Below are positions 1-10,572 of a stretch of 43,167 bases of DNA, piece after piece. Made by a program: the position numbers and the translations under genes. Location of the stretch: contig JADGRP010000208.1 in assembly GCA_017880805.1 (NCBI GenBank), positions 1-43,167 of the forward strand, written 5' to 3'. The stretch's first letter is position 1. Each line of letters starts with the position of its first letter. The notes under the pieces were generated by a model that searched no databases, had not been told where the DNA came from, and saw only the letters and a program-made list of their open reading frames with translations. The stretch comes from Burkholderiales bacterium (lineage in GTDB: Bacteria > Pseudomonadota > Gammaproteobacteria > Burkholderiales > Casimicrobiaceae).

Positions 1-578
1 AGGCGATGCAGAAAGGCAAGCCCGTCGATCTGCAGTCTGCCGTCGAGGCCGCCCGCCGGCTGATCGACGACGCCAAGCGTGCCGTCGCGCTCGTGTCGAG
101 CTGGGGCTCCAACGAAGAGCTCGACGCTTTCAAACAGGCGCTGGGCGGACGCTTCGCTGCGCTCGTCAAGCAGGATTGGGTACCCCAGCCGGGCGAGCGC
201 CTCGACGACGATCTGCTCATTCGAGCGGACAAGAACCCGAATACCGCCGCGGCCCGTGCGTCGTTCCCGCAGCAGGACAACGGAGCGCGCGCCTTCGCCG
301 CGGATACCGACCTGGTTCTGATCTGGGGTGAGGGCTTCGACTTCGCTCGCCTCCCGGCCGGGGCGAAGATCATCTTCCTCAATGCGTATCTGCAGCCGGA
401 GAACGGACACGCCGACGTGTTCATTCCGATCAGCATTCAGACCGAGCGTCGCGGCCACTACACCAACTTCCAGGGCGTGGTAAGCGCGTTCGAGCCCTGT
501 TTTCCGAAGCCGGCGTCGGTCGCCGACGCCGAGACGCTGTTCGTTGCGATCGCGGCCACCGAGAACGCCCGCGCATGA
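1..578 (+). CDS. nuoG: NADH-quinone oxidoreductase subunit G, C-terminal part (partial)
   Basis: Open from the left edge of the window, with whole codons from base 3, to a TGA at 576-578. This is the last ~191 residues of the large Fe-S subunit of complex I, which carries electrons through the peripheral arm. The visible part belongs to the molybdopterin-oxidoreductase-like C-terminal domain and holds none of the cluster-binding cysteines, which would lie upstream. It reads smoothly (PNTAAARASFPQQDNGARAF, then DLVLIWGEGFDF and ERRGHYTNFQGVVSAFEPCF), the last being the usual region where this family recognises its pterin-fold core. The stop overlaps the nuoH start (ATGATGA). Identity rests on this sequence style and on the gene order nuoG-H-I. 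Confidence 0.9.
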   Translation, partial: AMQKGKPVDLQSAVEAARRLIDDAKRAVALVSSWGSNEELDAFKQALGGRFAALVKQDWVPQPGERLDDDLLIRADKNPNTAAARASFPQQDNGARAFAADTDLVLIWGEGFDFARLPAGAKIIFLNAYLQPENGHADVFIPISIQTERRGHYTNFQGVVSAFEPCFPKPASVADAETLFVAIAATENARA

Positions 579-1723
579 TGCAGGATCTGGTCATCTACCT
601 GGTCTTCATCGGCTACGCGGTGGCGGTGCTGCTCGTGTTCGGCACCGTTCTGACCTGGGTCGAGCGCAAGCAGGCTGCCATCATGTCCGATCGCATCGGC
701 GCGAACCGCGCCTACGTGCGCATTCCCTTCACGCAGATCAAGCTCGTGTGGTTGGGCCTCTTTCACGGTCTTGCCGACGGTATCAAGATGATGCTGAAGG
801 AGGACTGGAAGCCCAATTCCTACGATCGCTTCGCCTACGCCCTCGCACCCTGGGCCGTGTTCACGCCGGTGCTACTCGCGTTCGCGGTCATTCCTTTCGG
901 CGGTACGCTGGTACCGGCCAAGCTGCTCCAAGGCCTGCCCGCGCTGTCCGCGTGGTTCGGCGACAGAACCTATCCGATGCAGATCGCGCGCGTCGATGCC
1001 GGCCTCCTGGTCGTCTTTGCGTTCGGCGGACTGACGATCATCGGCACGATGCTCGCCGGCTGGTCCTCGGACAACAAGTTCTCGATGTTGGGCGCCCTGC
1101 GCGCCGGCTCGCAGATGATCTCCTACGAGCTGGTCATGGGTCTCACCGTGCTGGGGCTCATCCTCATCTACGGCACGGTCGACCTGAACGCCATCGCGCA
1201 GCAGCAGTCGGGCGTGCTGCTGGGCTTTCTGCCCGCATGGGGAATCGTTCTGCAGCCGTTCGCGGCGATCCTCTTTCTCACCGCGGCGATCGCGGAAAAC
1301 AAGCGCATTCCTTTTGACCTGCCGGAGGCGGAGTCGGAACTCATCGCCGGCTATTACACCGAGTACAGCGCGATGAAGATGGGGCTGTTCATGTTCGCCG
1401 AGTTCATCGAGATCGCGATCATCGGCGCGCTGTTCACCACGCTCTTCCTCGGCGGCTACAACCTGCCGTTCATGACCGACGAGGGATTCGTGCTTCCGGG
1501 AAATCACGTCGTGCCGATCGGCCACGCCGCGATCGTCGTGATCCAGCTCGCCGTGTTCCTGGTCAAGGTGCTCGTCATGTCCAGCTTCCAGATCCTCGTG
1601 CGCTGGACGCTGCCGCGCTTTCGCTACGACCAGTTGCTGCGCTTCGCCTGGAAGTTCATGTTCCCCTTAGCGCTGGCCAACCTGACGGTGACCGCCGTCG
1701 TCGTCTGGGCGCTGCACGCCTAA
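575..1723 (+). CDS. nuoH: NADH-quinone oxidoreductase subunit H
   Basis: Membrane subunit of complex I at the junction between the peripheral and membrane arms; it forms much of the quinone-binding chamber. It is 382 residues, somewhat longer than many NuoH proteins. Hallmarks: a run of hydrophobic helices, the loop VERKQAAIMSDRIGANRAYV near residues 28-47, and the strongly conserved stretch ENKRIPFDLPEAESELIAGY near residue 245, rich in the acidic residues needed for quinone coupling. The ATG at 575 overlaps the nuoG stop; a second ATG at 578 is also possible. It is part of the nuo operon, followed 24 bases later by nuoI. Confidence 0.97.
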   Translation: MMQDLVIYLVFIGYAVAVLLVFGTVLTWVERKQAAIMSDRIGANRAYVRIPFTQIKLVWLGLFHGLADGIKMMLKEDWKPNSYDRFAYALAPWAVFTPVLLAFAVIPFGGTLVPAKLLQGLPALSAWFGDRTYPMQIARVDAGLLVVFAFGGLTIIGTMLAGWSSDNKFSMLGALRAGSQMISYELVMGLTVLGLILIYGTVDLNAIAQQQSGVLLGFLPAWGIVLQPFAAILFLTAAIAENKRIPFDLPEAESELIAGYYTEYSAMKMGLFMFAEFIEIAIIGALFTTLFLGGYNLPFMTDEGFVLPGNHVVPIGHAAIVVIQLAVFLVKVLVMSSFQILVRWTLPRFRYDQLLRFAWKFMFPLALANLTVTAVVVWALHA

Positions 1724-1747
1724 CCCCAACGTGCCCGTCACGCGAAC

Positions 1748-2323
1748 ATGAAGCCCTACGTGCGCAAGCGATACTGGAACCGCCCCACTATGTCGTGGTG
1801 GGAGCGGGCGTACCTGCCCGAGATCCTGCGCGGTCTCTTCATCACCGGCGGCGTTTTCCTCACGAACATGTGGCACTGGATGACGTTTCGCAAAGGCGCA
1901 CTCACGACCTATTACCCCGAGGAAACCCGGGCCGACTACGCCGCCGGCAACCGCGGCAAGCACGTGCTGACGCAGCGCCCCGACGGGCGGCCGCAGTGCA
2001 TCGCCTGCAACATGTGCGCGACGGTGTGCCCCGCGAAGGTCATCGAGATCGAGGCGGGCTTCGATCCGGACGACCCGGCACACCCGAAATACCCGGTGCG
2101 CTTCGAGATCGACTATTCGCGCTGCATCTTTTGCGGGTTGTGCGTCGAGGCCTGCCCGGAGGACGCGATCCGCATGGTCAAGGAAGTGCCCGACCTGCCG
2201 ACCTACGATCGTCAGCACCTGTGGCTATCTCTTGACGAGCTGCTCAACTGGAACCCGCAACAAGATGTCGCGAAGCCCTATCCCGCAAAGGGCGGTGCCG
2301 ACAAGACAAGGGGATCGGCATGA
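1748..2323 (+). CDS. nuoI: NADH-quinone oxidoreductase subunit I, 2x[4Fe-4S] ferredoxin-like
   Basis: Carries the two [4Fe-4S] clusters (N6a and N6b) that pass electrons towards the N2 cluster and quinone. Of its 191 residues, cluster ligands are visible as C84-x2-C87-x2-C90-x3-C94P and C126-x2-C129-x2-C132-x3-C136P. The N terminus is amphipathic and hydrophobic (LRGLFITGGVFLTNMWHWMT), as expected for membrane docking. The C-terminal tail after the clusters is slightly long. It ends in an ATGA overlap with nuoJ. Confidence 0.97.
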   Translation: MKPYVRKRYWNRPTMSWWERAYLPEILRGLFITGGVFLTNMWHWMTFRKGALTTYYPEETRADYAAGNRGKHVLTQRPDGRPQCIACNMCATVCPAKVIEIEAGFDPDDPAHPKYPVRFEIDYSRCIFCGLCVEACPEDAIRMVKEVPDLPTYDRQHLWLSLDELLNWNPQQDVAKPYPAKGGADKTRGSA

Positions 2324-2826
2324 TCGAGACTTTGCTGCTCTGGCTCTTCGCCGGCACAGCGCTTGTCGCCGCCGTCGCGATGCTCGTGCTGCGCGACCCG
2401 ATGCGCGTCGCGCTGGCGCTTACGGCGACCATGCTCTCGCTCGCCGGCGTCTACGCCCTGCTCGGCGTGCACGTGATCGCGGTGTTCCAGGTGCTCATCT
2501 ATGTCGGCGCGGTGATGGTGTTCATGGTCTACGCGATAATGCTCCTCGACGTAGGTGACCGTTCCTTCACGCGCCGCTTCTCGCGGCTGTTGCTGCCGGG
2601 AATCGCCGCTGCGCTACTGTTCCTCGCGATCCTTGCGCACGGCCTGTGGCATGCGCTGCCCGAACCCTCGGGCGCGGTCAGCGGCACAGTCTTCGGCCTT
2701 CAGCATTTCTCGGCCGAATTCCTGAACGAGTACTGGCTCCCCTTCGAGCTCGTCTCGGTGCTCTTGGTCGCCGTGGTGGTGGCGGCGCTGGCCGTGCTCG
2801 AGGTGGGACGACGGCATCGTGGATAA
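2320..2826 (+). CDS. nuoJ: NADH-quinone oxidoreductase subunit J
   Basis: Small membrane subunit of complex I, 168 residues and about five hydrophobic helices. The segment VFQVLIYVGAVMVFMVYAIMLL matches the conserved third helix of NuoJ, which carries the pi-bulge and is implicated in coupling. The ATG at 2320 overlaps the nuoI stop (ATGA), and the 3' end overlaps the nuoK GTG start by 8 bases, so translation is likely coupled. Confidence 0.96.
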   Translation: MIETLLLWLFAGTALVAAVAMLVLRDPMRVALALTATMLSLAGVYALLGVHVIAVFQVLIYVGAVMVFMVYAIMLLDVGDRSFTRRFSRLLLPGIAAALLFLAILAHGLWHALPEPSGAVSGTVFGLQHFSAEFLNEYWLPFELVSVLLVAVVVAALAVLEVGRRHRG

Positions 2827-3121
2827 CGTGCAGATGCTCATCGCGACCTCCGCGGCGCTGTTCACGCTGGGGCTGCTGGGCGTCATCATCCGGCGCAACG
2901 TGCTCGTCATGCTCTTGTGCATGGAGTTGATGCTCAACGGGGTTAACCTTAGCCTCGTGACCTTCGCGCAGCAGACCGCGTCCGCGGCGGGGGCGGTGCT
3001 CGTCCTTCTGATCTTCGTCGTCGCGACGGCCGAAATTGCCATCGCCATTCCCATCGTGCTCCTGCTCGTACGCCGCAAAAACGTGCTCGACCTGGACGCC
3101 TACACCGACCTCAAAGGATAG
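2819..3121 (+). CDS. nuoK: NADH-quinone oxidoreductase subunit K
   Basis: 100-residue, three-helix proton-translocating subunit of complex I. The family signature is visible: LGLLGVIIRRNVLVMLLCME followed by LMLNGVNLSLV, with the membrane-embedded conserved glutamate of helix 2 in CMELMLN and a second glutamate in ATAEIAIAI. The GTG start at 2819 overlaps nuoJ, and nuoL begins 3 bases after the stop. Confidence 0.96.
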   Translation: MDNVQMLIATSAALFTLGLLGVIIRRNVLVMLLCMELMLNGVNLSLVTFAQQTASAAGAVLVLLIFVVATAEIAIAIPIVLLLVRRKNVLDLDAYTDLKG

Positions 3122-3124
3122 CCG

Positions 3125-4997
3125 GTGAGCCATCTGCTCAGCCTGATCGTCGTCATACCGCTGGCAGGGTTCCTGCTGAACAGCCTCGCAGGCAACCGGC
3201 TCGGCACGCGCTTCGTCTCGGCGATCGGCTGCGGTCTGCCGGTCCTGGCCTTTCTCGTGACGGTGAAATGTTTCCTGGACTTGCAGGCGGGAAGTGGAGC
3301 GCCTTTGGTCGACATCGCCTACACCTGGGCCCTCGTGGGCGGCAGCTCGTTCGAGGTCTCCTTTTATTTCGACCGTTTGAGCGCGGTGATGGCGCTGATC
3401 GTGACCGGAGTAGGCTCGCTCATTCACGTCTACTCGATCGGATACATGAAGGACGATACGAGCTATGCCCGTTACTTTTCGTATCTGAATCTCTTTCTGT
3501 TCTTCATGCTGCTGCTGGTGCTGGGCCGGTCCTTGCTCGTCCTTTTCGTAGGTTGGGAAGGCGTGGGGCTCGCATCCTATCTGCTGATCGGCTTCTGGTT
3601 CGAGGACCCGGACAAGGCCCGCGCCGGCAAGAAGGCCTTCATCACCAACCGCATCGGCGATGCGGGCTTTCTGCTCGGCATGTTCCTGCTCTATACGACG
3701 CTCGGCACGCTGGACATGGACCGCATCAACGCCGCGTTCATGGCGGACGCGTTACCCACGGTGTCGGCGAGCCTGGTCGGCATTCTGTTGTTCATCGGCG
3801 CTTCGGGCAAATCGGCACAGATTCCCCTTCACGTCTGGTTGCCGGACGCCATGGCCGGGCCGACTCCGGTGTCGGCGTTGATTCACGCCGCCACCATGGT
3901 GACTGCTGGCGTGTATCTGGTTGCGCGCATGTCCGGCATCTATCTGCACGCCCCGGGGGCCAGTGCGGTGATTGCGGCGATCGGCGCGCTCACTGCCTTC
4001 TTCGCCGCCACGATCGCCGTCGTGCAAACGGACATCAAGAAAGTGCTGGCGTACTCGACGATCTCGCAGCTCGGCTTCATGTTCGTGGCGCTGGGCGTGG
4101 GGGCGTACAGCGTGGCGATCTTTCATCTCTACACGCATGCCTTTTTCAAAGCCTGTCTCTTCCTCGGGGCGGGCAGCGTGATCCACGCGCTCGGCGGCGA
4201 GCAGGACATCCGGAAAATGGGCGGGCTCGCGCGGAAGATCCCCGTAACCTTTGTCACTTTCGCCGTGGCCACCGGAGCGATCGCCGGACTTCCTCCGCTC
4301 GCCGGTTTCTTTTCCAAGGACGAGATACTGTGGTTCGCGTTTGCCAGCAGCCACGGGGGCTCAGCGTTGCTCTTTGGCGTGACCGCGGGCACGGCGCTGC
4401 TGACTTCGTTCTATATGTTCCGCCTGCTGTGGCTGACTTTTCTTGGCCCGTCCCGAATGGATGCGAAGACGGAGCGTCACGTCCATGAGTCGCCGCGCTC
4501 GATGACCGCCGTGCTCATCGTGCTGGCCGTGTTGTCTGCGGTCGGCGGCTTTCTCGCGCTGCCGCACTTCCTCGCGCCATTGTTGCCGCTCCCGGAGGTG
4601 CACCCCGAGCTGGAACATCTCGAGACGCCGCTCGTCGTGGTTTCGGTCATCTTGGGTCTGGCGGGGCTCGCCGGAGCAGCGTTCTTTTTCGGCGGCAACG
4701 CGGCGCGCGCCGAACGCCTGCGCCGCGCTTTCCCCGCGCTGCACCGCTTGCTCGCCGGCAAGTACTTCGTCGACGAAGCGTACAACGAGATCCTCGACCG
4801 GCCGCTCTACTGGATTTCGGATCGCGTTTTCCTGAAGCTCGGCGACCAGAAGCTCTTCGACGGCTCGTTGCATGGGCTCGCGGCGCTCGGCCGGCGCACC
4901 GCCGGGGCTTTCAGCCGCGTGGAGAACGGCAACCTGCACCTGTACGTGCTGCTCGTGCTCTTCGGCATCATCGCCTCCCTCGCGTGGAGCTGGCGCC

Positions 4998-5005
<8 letters not shown>
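3125..5005 (+). CDS. nuoL: NADH-quinone oxidoreductase subunit L (antiporter-like)
   Basis: 626-residue antiporter-like subunit at the far end of the complex I membrane arm, a proton channel. Hallmarks: LFVGWEGVGLASYLLIGFWF with the conserved glutamate, then GASGKSAQIPLHVWLPDAMA (transmembrane helix 7 lysine and the HVWLPDAM loop), then AATMVTAGVYL and the broken-helix lysine in QTDIKKVLAYSTISQLG. The long C-terminal region matches the lateral helix typical of NuoL. The start is GTG at 3125. The end overlaps nuoM by 8 bases. Confidence 0.97.
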
Positions 5006-6613
<1,608 letters not shown>

Positions 6614-6617
<4 letters not shown>

Positions 6618-7999
6618 GCTGGCAAGCGATTTTCACTGCGATGCTTCCAGAGCATTTTCTGCTCGCCGGGATCGTCGTGCTGATCGGCCTCGAGATCGCA
6701 CCGAGCCGGCCGCGTGGCGCATTCGCCGTGTCGCTGCTCGCAGTGACCGCGGCCACTGCCGCCGCGGTCTGGCTGTCCTTCATCGGCTATGCCTTCGCCC
6801 CGTTTCCGGGGCAATACTCGGTGGATCCGGTTGCCGCGCTCGGCAAGGCGATCGTTCTCGCGCTCGCGGTTCTGGTGCTGCTCATAGCGCAGGACGAATT
6901 CAGGCAGCGCGCATTTCCCGTCCTGCTTCTGTCCTCGCTTTATGGCGTCTGCCTGCTGTTGTCCGCCGACAGCTTCCTGATCCTTTTCCTGGGACTCGAG
7001 CTAATGTCGCTTCCCGTGTACGCGCTCGTCCTTCTCGCCTTCCGGCGGCCGGAAAGCGCCGAGGCGGCGCTGAAGTATCTGGTTCTGGGCGGCACCGCGA
7101 CCGCGACGCTATTGATGGGTGTCTCACTCCTTTACGGTAGCAGCGGCTCGCTGGCACTCTCCGTGTTCGCTGACGCATTGAGTTCGACCAACGCCATGGC
7201 CACCGTGGCCGTCGTGCTGGTGGTCGTTGCATTCTTCCTCAAGGCCGCGATCGTTCCGTTCCACGCCTGGGCCCCGGACGCCTACGAAGTTGCGGCGGTC
7301 CCGGTGACCGCGTACATGGCCACAATCATCAAGGCTGGCGTGCTGCTGGCCGCCGTGCGCCTGTTCGGCAACGCGCCGTTGTCACGGCCGATGGCCGACC
7401 TCCTTGCCATTCTGCCGCTGCTTTCGATCGTCTGGGGCAACTTGGCGGCGATGCGGCAACAGAGCTTCCGCCGCATGATCGCCTATTCGTCCATCGCTCA
7501 CGCGGGGTACCTCTTCTATGCCTTCCTTGGCGAAGGACCCGGCCGGTTCCAGGCCGTAGCCTTTTACGTGCTCGTCTACGGGCTGATGAACCTGCTGGCT
7601 TTCGCAGCGCTTCCGAAGGACCCGAACGATGCGGCACGCGACCGTCTGGATAACCTCAAGGGACTGTTCCGCCGCGACCCGTTCGCCGCGCTGATGATCG
7701 GAATCGCCATGCTTTCGCTGGCGGGCATTCCGCCGTTCCCGGGGTTCATCGCCAAGTTCCTCATCTTCAAGAACGTGATCGCGGCGGGATATACCGTCTA
7801 CGCGGTGCTTGGCTTGATCGGCAGTTACCTCGGGATCTACTTCTACCTGCGGGTCATCCAGTTCCTCTTCATGAGCGCGGAGGAGACGACCGCCGTTCAG
7901 GGAGCGCCCGGACGCCTGGCGCTGGGCGCGAGTTTCATCTGCCTGCTGGCGGCGATCCTGCTGGCGGTGTTTCCCGGCTGGGTCATCGATCTGTTGTAA
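6614..7999 (+). CDS. nuoN: NADH-quinone oxidoreductase subunit N (antiporter-like)
   Basis: 461-residue antiporter-like subunit, last gene of the nuo operon. Features: LGLELMSLPVYALVLLAFRR (helix 5 glutamate), FFLKAAIVPFHAWAPDAYE (helix 7 lysine and HAWAPD loop), and FRRMIAYSSIAHAGYLFYAF. The ATG at 6614 overlaps the nuoM stop. Directly after the TAA at 7997-7999 the sequence turns into relics of another gene, so the operon ends here. Confidence 0.97.
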
Positions 8000-8048
8000 T
8001 CGCGTTGGCGACCAGCTCGGCGATGTCGCGCGTCGCGATTTCCGAGTC
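7998..8048 (-). pseudogene. Relic of the C terminus of an EMO/HdrD-like gene, antisense
   Basis: Read on the minus strand, 17 codons give DSEIATRDIAELVANAI. This matches the C-terminal segment AIATRDIAELVAAAM of the intact membrane Fe-S oxidoreductase at 20157-22205. No open frame of useful length surrounds it. It starts at the nuoN stop and lies opposite to the sense relic of the same family 60 bases further on, so at least one inversion is implied. Confidence 0.6.
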
Positions 8049-8109
8049 GTGCCCGAGACGGGGCCCTCGATGATGAGGCTCGCGATGAGTTGCATGTGAT
8101 GCCCTGCCG

Positions 8110-8280
8110 CTGATCGCGGCGATCATGGTCACCGAATTCCTTTTCGACGGCTTCCGCCCCGCACTCAGCGTGCCGGTCGGTCCAGGGATCGCGCACGATG
8201 GCGGAGTCATCGCGCCAGAGACGCTCTGGGCGTGCGCGACGTGCGGCGATTGCGAGGCGGCGTGTCCGATCGAGCTTGAG
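8110..8280 (+). pseudogene. Relic of an EMO/HdrD-like membrane Fe-S oxidoreductase, internally deleted
   Basis: In one frame the sequence fuses two distant parts of the gene intact at 20157-22205. Bases 8110-8205 resemble its transmembrane region (LIAAIMVTEFLFDGFRPAL against LIIAIMITDFAFDAFRFAL; about 18 of 32 residues match over the block ending IAH..G). Bases 8218-8280 resemble its second [4Fe-4S] motif (ETLWACATCGDCEAACPIEL, 19 of 21 matches with the intact ETLWACTTCGYCEAACPIEL region). About 170 codons between them are missing. Together with the antisense relic this fills the gap between nuoN and the next gene. Confidence 0.75.
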
Positions 8281-8294
8281 CGAAGACGGACCGG

Positions 8295-8771
8295 TCACGC
8301 TCCCGCCCGTGCCGCCACCGGAGAGTACATGTCCAGCAGCTGCAGCCGCGTCGCCTGCAGCCGCTCGGCCACGACTCCCAGCAGCCGTTGCATCAAGGTA
8401 AAGCCGAACAGCGTGTCCTCCCTGCATGCGGCCAAAAGCTCCGTGCCTTCAAACGCCAACGCATCCACGCGCTCGAGTGTCCGCGCCTGGAAGTGCTTGC
8501 CTCTGCCCATCAACAATGCCGACCAGCCCAGTTCATCGCCCGCGAACAGCGTCTGCACGCGAAACGTGTGCCCGGGTGCCGCGATCTCGAGGGCCACAAG
8601 TCCGGTCACGATCAGGTAGAACTCCGAGCACTCGTCGCCCTCGCGGAAGAGAATCTGATCCCGGTCGAAGCGTATTTCCTTCGCCATCGTCGCCAGCTTT
8701 TCGACGTGCCTGGGCTCGAACTCCGCCACAAACGGATGGTGGCGGAGCAATGCCAGAACAGTTTCCCTCAT
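8295..8771 (-). CDS. Cyclic-nucleotide-binding-domain protein without DNA-binding domain
   Basis: 158 residues with the beta-roll of the Crp/FNR superfamily: FDRDQILFREGDECSEFYLIVTG, then FAGDELGWSALL and a trailing helix. The C-terminal helix-turn-helix of Crp/FNR is absent, so it is a stand-alone ligand or partner-binding domain, not obviously a transcription factor. The ATG has a good ribosome site (AGGTGAGG). It lies 58 bases downstream of maeA on the same strand and is probably the last gene of the por-maeA operon. The ligand is unknown; a role in sensing carbon or redox state for that operon is inference only. Confidence 0.85.
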   Translation of the reverse strand: MRETVLALLRHHPFVAEFEPRHVEKLATMAKEIRFDRDQILFREGDECSEFYLIVTGLVALEIAAPGHTFRVQTLFAGDELGWSALLMGRGKHFQARTLERVDALAFEGTELLAACREDTLFGFTLMQRLLGVVAERLQATRLQLLDMYSPVAARAGA

Positions 8772-8829
8772 CGTGCCTCACCTTTCTTGCGCATTTTCAT
8801 GTCCGGGTTCCGTGGCGATTGAGTTGTCT

Positions 8830-10503
8830 TCAGCCCGACACGTAGTTGGCATAGCGCGGTTCGTACATCTGCGACTTCACGAATCCCAGCAGGTCGACGG
8901 GCTCCGGTCCGGGCGCCAGCCCTCGGCGGTAGGCGACCGCTGCGACCGCGGCCGCGATGTGCGCCGAGACGTCGCGGATGTTCTTGAGCGGAGGATAAAG
9001 GCTTCCCTGCTGCAGATCGTCCTCTTTGACCTGCTCGGCGAGCGTATGTGCCGCCGCCATGAACATTTCGTCCGTGACACGGCTCGCCCCGGACACAATG
9101 ACGCCCAAGCCGACGCCGGGGAAGATGTACGAATTGTTCCCCTGACGCGGCACAAAGCTTCGGCCGCCGAGAGTCACCGGATCGAACGGCGAGCCGCAGG
9201 CGAACAGCACGCGCCCGTCCGACCAGCGATACGCCTGCGTGGCCGTGCATTCCGACTTGGAAGTCGGGTTCGAGAGCGCATACACGATCGGTCGCTTATT
9301 GAGCGAGGCCATCGTGCGCACGACGTCTTCCGTAAAGGCGCCTCCGACTGCCGCAACGCCGATGATGGCAGTCGGGCGCAATGCCTTCACCGCGTCGAGC
9401 AGACTGCCCACCGCCGGATGATCGTGTGCATAGGGTTGCTTGTGCGCGGCGAGATCGGTGCGTTGCTTGACGACCAGACCGCGCGAGTCGAAAAGCCAGC
9501 ATCGCCGCCGCGCCTGCGCCTCGTCCATCCCTTTCGCGACCATCGCTTCGACCATCAGATCGGCGATGCCCGTCGCCGCTTCGCCCGCGCCCTGGAACAG
9601 CAATGTCTGCTCGCCGAGCGCGCCGCCGGTGACCCGCAGCGCGGACAGCAATCCCGCCAGCACGACCGCCGCGGTTCCCTGAATGTCGTCGTTGAACGTC
9701 GGGATCCGATCGCGATATTTCCGCAGCAACCGGAACGCATTGTGGGTCGCAAAATCTTCGAACTGAATCACTACACCGGGGAACAGCTTGCTGGCAGCGA
9801 CCACAAACTCTTCGACCAGGGCGTCGTATTCCTCGCCACGCACGCGCGACTGATGCAGACCGATATAGAGCGGATCGTCGAGCAGCTCGGAGTTGTTGGT
9901 GCCGACGTCGAGAAGCACCGGCAGGCAGGCGTTGGGAAGCACGCCCGCGCATGCGGTATAGAGCGAGAGCTTGCCGACCGGAATGCCCATGCCGTTGGCG
10001 CCCAGGTCCCCGAGGCCCAGGATGCGCTCGCCGTCGCTGACGACGATGATCGCCACCTCGCGCCGCGGCCAGTTGGCGAGCACCTCCGCGACGCGACCGC
10101 GGTCGGCCGCACTGATGAAAATGCCGCCCGGACGCTGAAAAATATGCGTGTACCGCTGGCACGCCAGCCCGACCGTCGGCGTATAGACGATGGGCATCAT
10201 TTCATCCGGATGATCCATCAGCAGGCGAAAGAAGAGCGCCTCGTTGCGGTCGTGCAGCGCTCTCAGATTGATGTACTTCTCGAGATCGCTCGACTGGCGG
10301 CGGAAATTCTCGAGCACGCGCCCCAACTGCTGTTCCTGCGAAGAGACGTGCGGCGGCAACAGGCCGCGCAGGTGCAAGGTATCGCGCTCGGCTTCGGTGA
10401 ACGCGGTTCCCTTGTTTAGCGCCGGATCCTGCAAGAGTGCAATGCCTTCCGGCAGCGGGGAAGGCGCGTTCGCCATCGCATCGTCATGACTTTTCTGCAA
10501 CAT
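8830..10503 (-). CDS. maeA: NAD-type malic enzyme (oxaloacetate-decarboxylating)
   Basis: Converts malate to pyruvate and CO2 with reduction of NAD(P). The 557 residues are close to the ~565 of the SfcA/MaeA class, not the larger MaeB class that carries a phosphotransacetylase domain. Signatures: MPIVYTPTVGLACQRYTHIF with the catalytic tyrosine, RPGGIFISAADRGRV, FNDDIQGTAAVVLAGLLSAL with the metal-binding Asp pair, and the nucleotide fold FQGAGEAATGIADLM. It sits 69 bases after the NADPH:ferredoxin oxidoreductase gene in the same direction, so its pyruvate would feed the neighbouring pyruvate:ferredoxin oxidoreductase. Confidence 0.95.
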   Translation of the reverse strand: MLQKSHDDAMANAPSPLPEGIALLQDPALNKGTAFTEAERDTLHLRGLLPPHVSSQEQQLGRVLENFRRQSSDLEKYINLRALHDRNEALFFRLLMDHPDEMMPIVYTPTVGLACQRYTHIFQRPGGIFISAADRGRVAEVLANWPRREVAIIVVSDGERILGLGDLGANGMGIPVGKLSLYTACAGVLPNACLPVLLDVGTNNSELLDDPLYIGLHQSRVRGEEYDALVEEFVVAASKLFPGVVIQFEDFATHNAFRLLRKYRDRIPTFNDDIQGTAAVVLAGLLSALRVTGGALGEQTLLFQGAGEAATGIADLMVEAMVAKGMDEAQARRRCWLFDSRGLVVKQRTDLAAHKQPYAHDHPAVGSLLDAVKALRPTAIIGVAAVGGAFTEDVVRTMASLNKRPIVYALSNPTSKSECTATQAYRWSDGRVLFACGSPFDPVTLGGRSFVPRQGNNSYIFPGVGLGVIVSGASRVTDEMFMAAAHTLAEQVKEDDLQQGSLYPPLKNIRDVSAHIAAAVAAVAYRRGLAPGPEPVDLLGFVKSQMYEPRYANYVSG

Positions 10504-10572
10504 CGCTCATCTCCCCCGCCGCTCTCGCTCGCTTCGCGGCCCGTCGGTCCCGCAGGCTACGCGCGCCGGTTT

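Noticed and set aside
8773-10419. 548-codon plus-strand frame opposite maeA
   Set aside because: Antisense shadow; the minus strand encodes a complete malic enzyme with all motifs.
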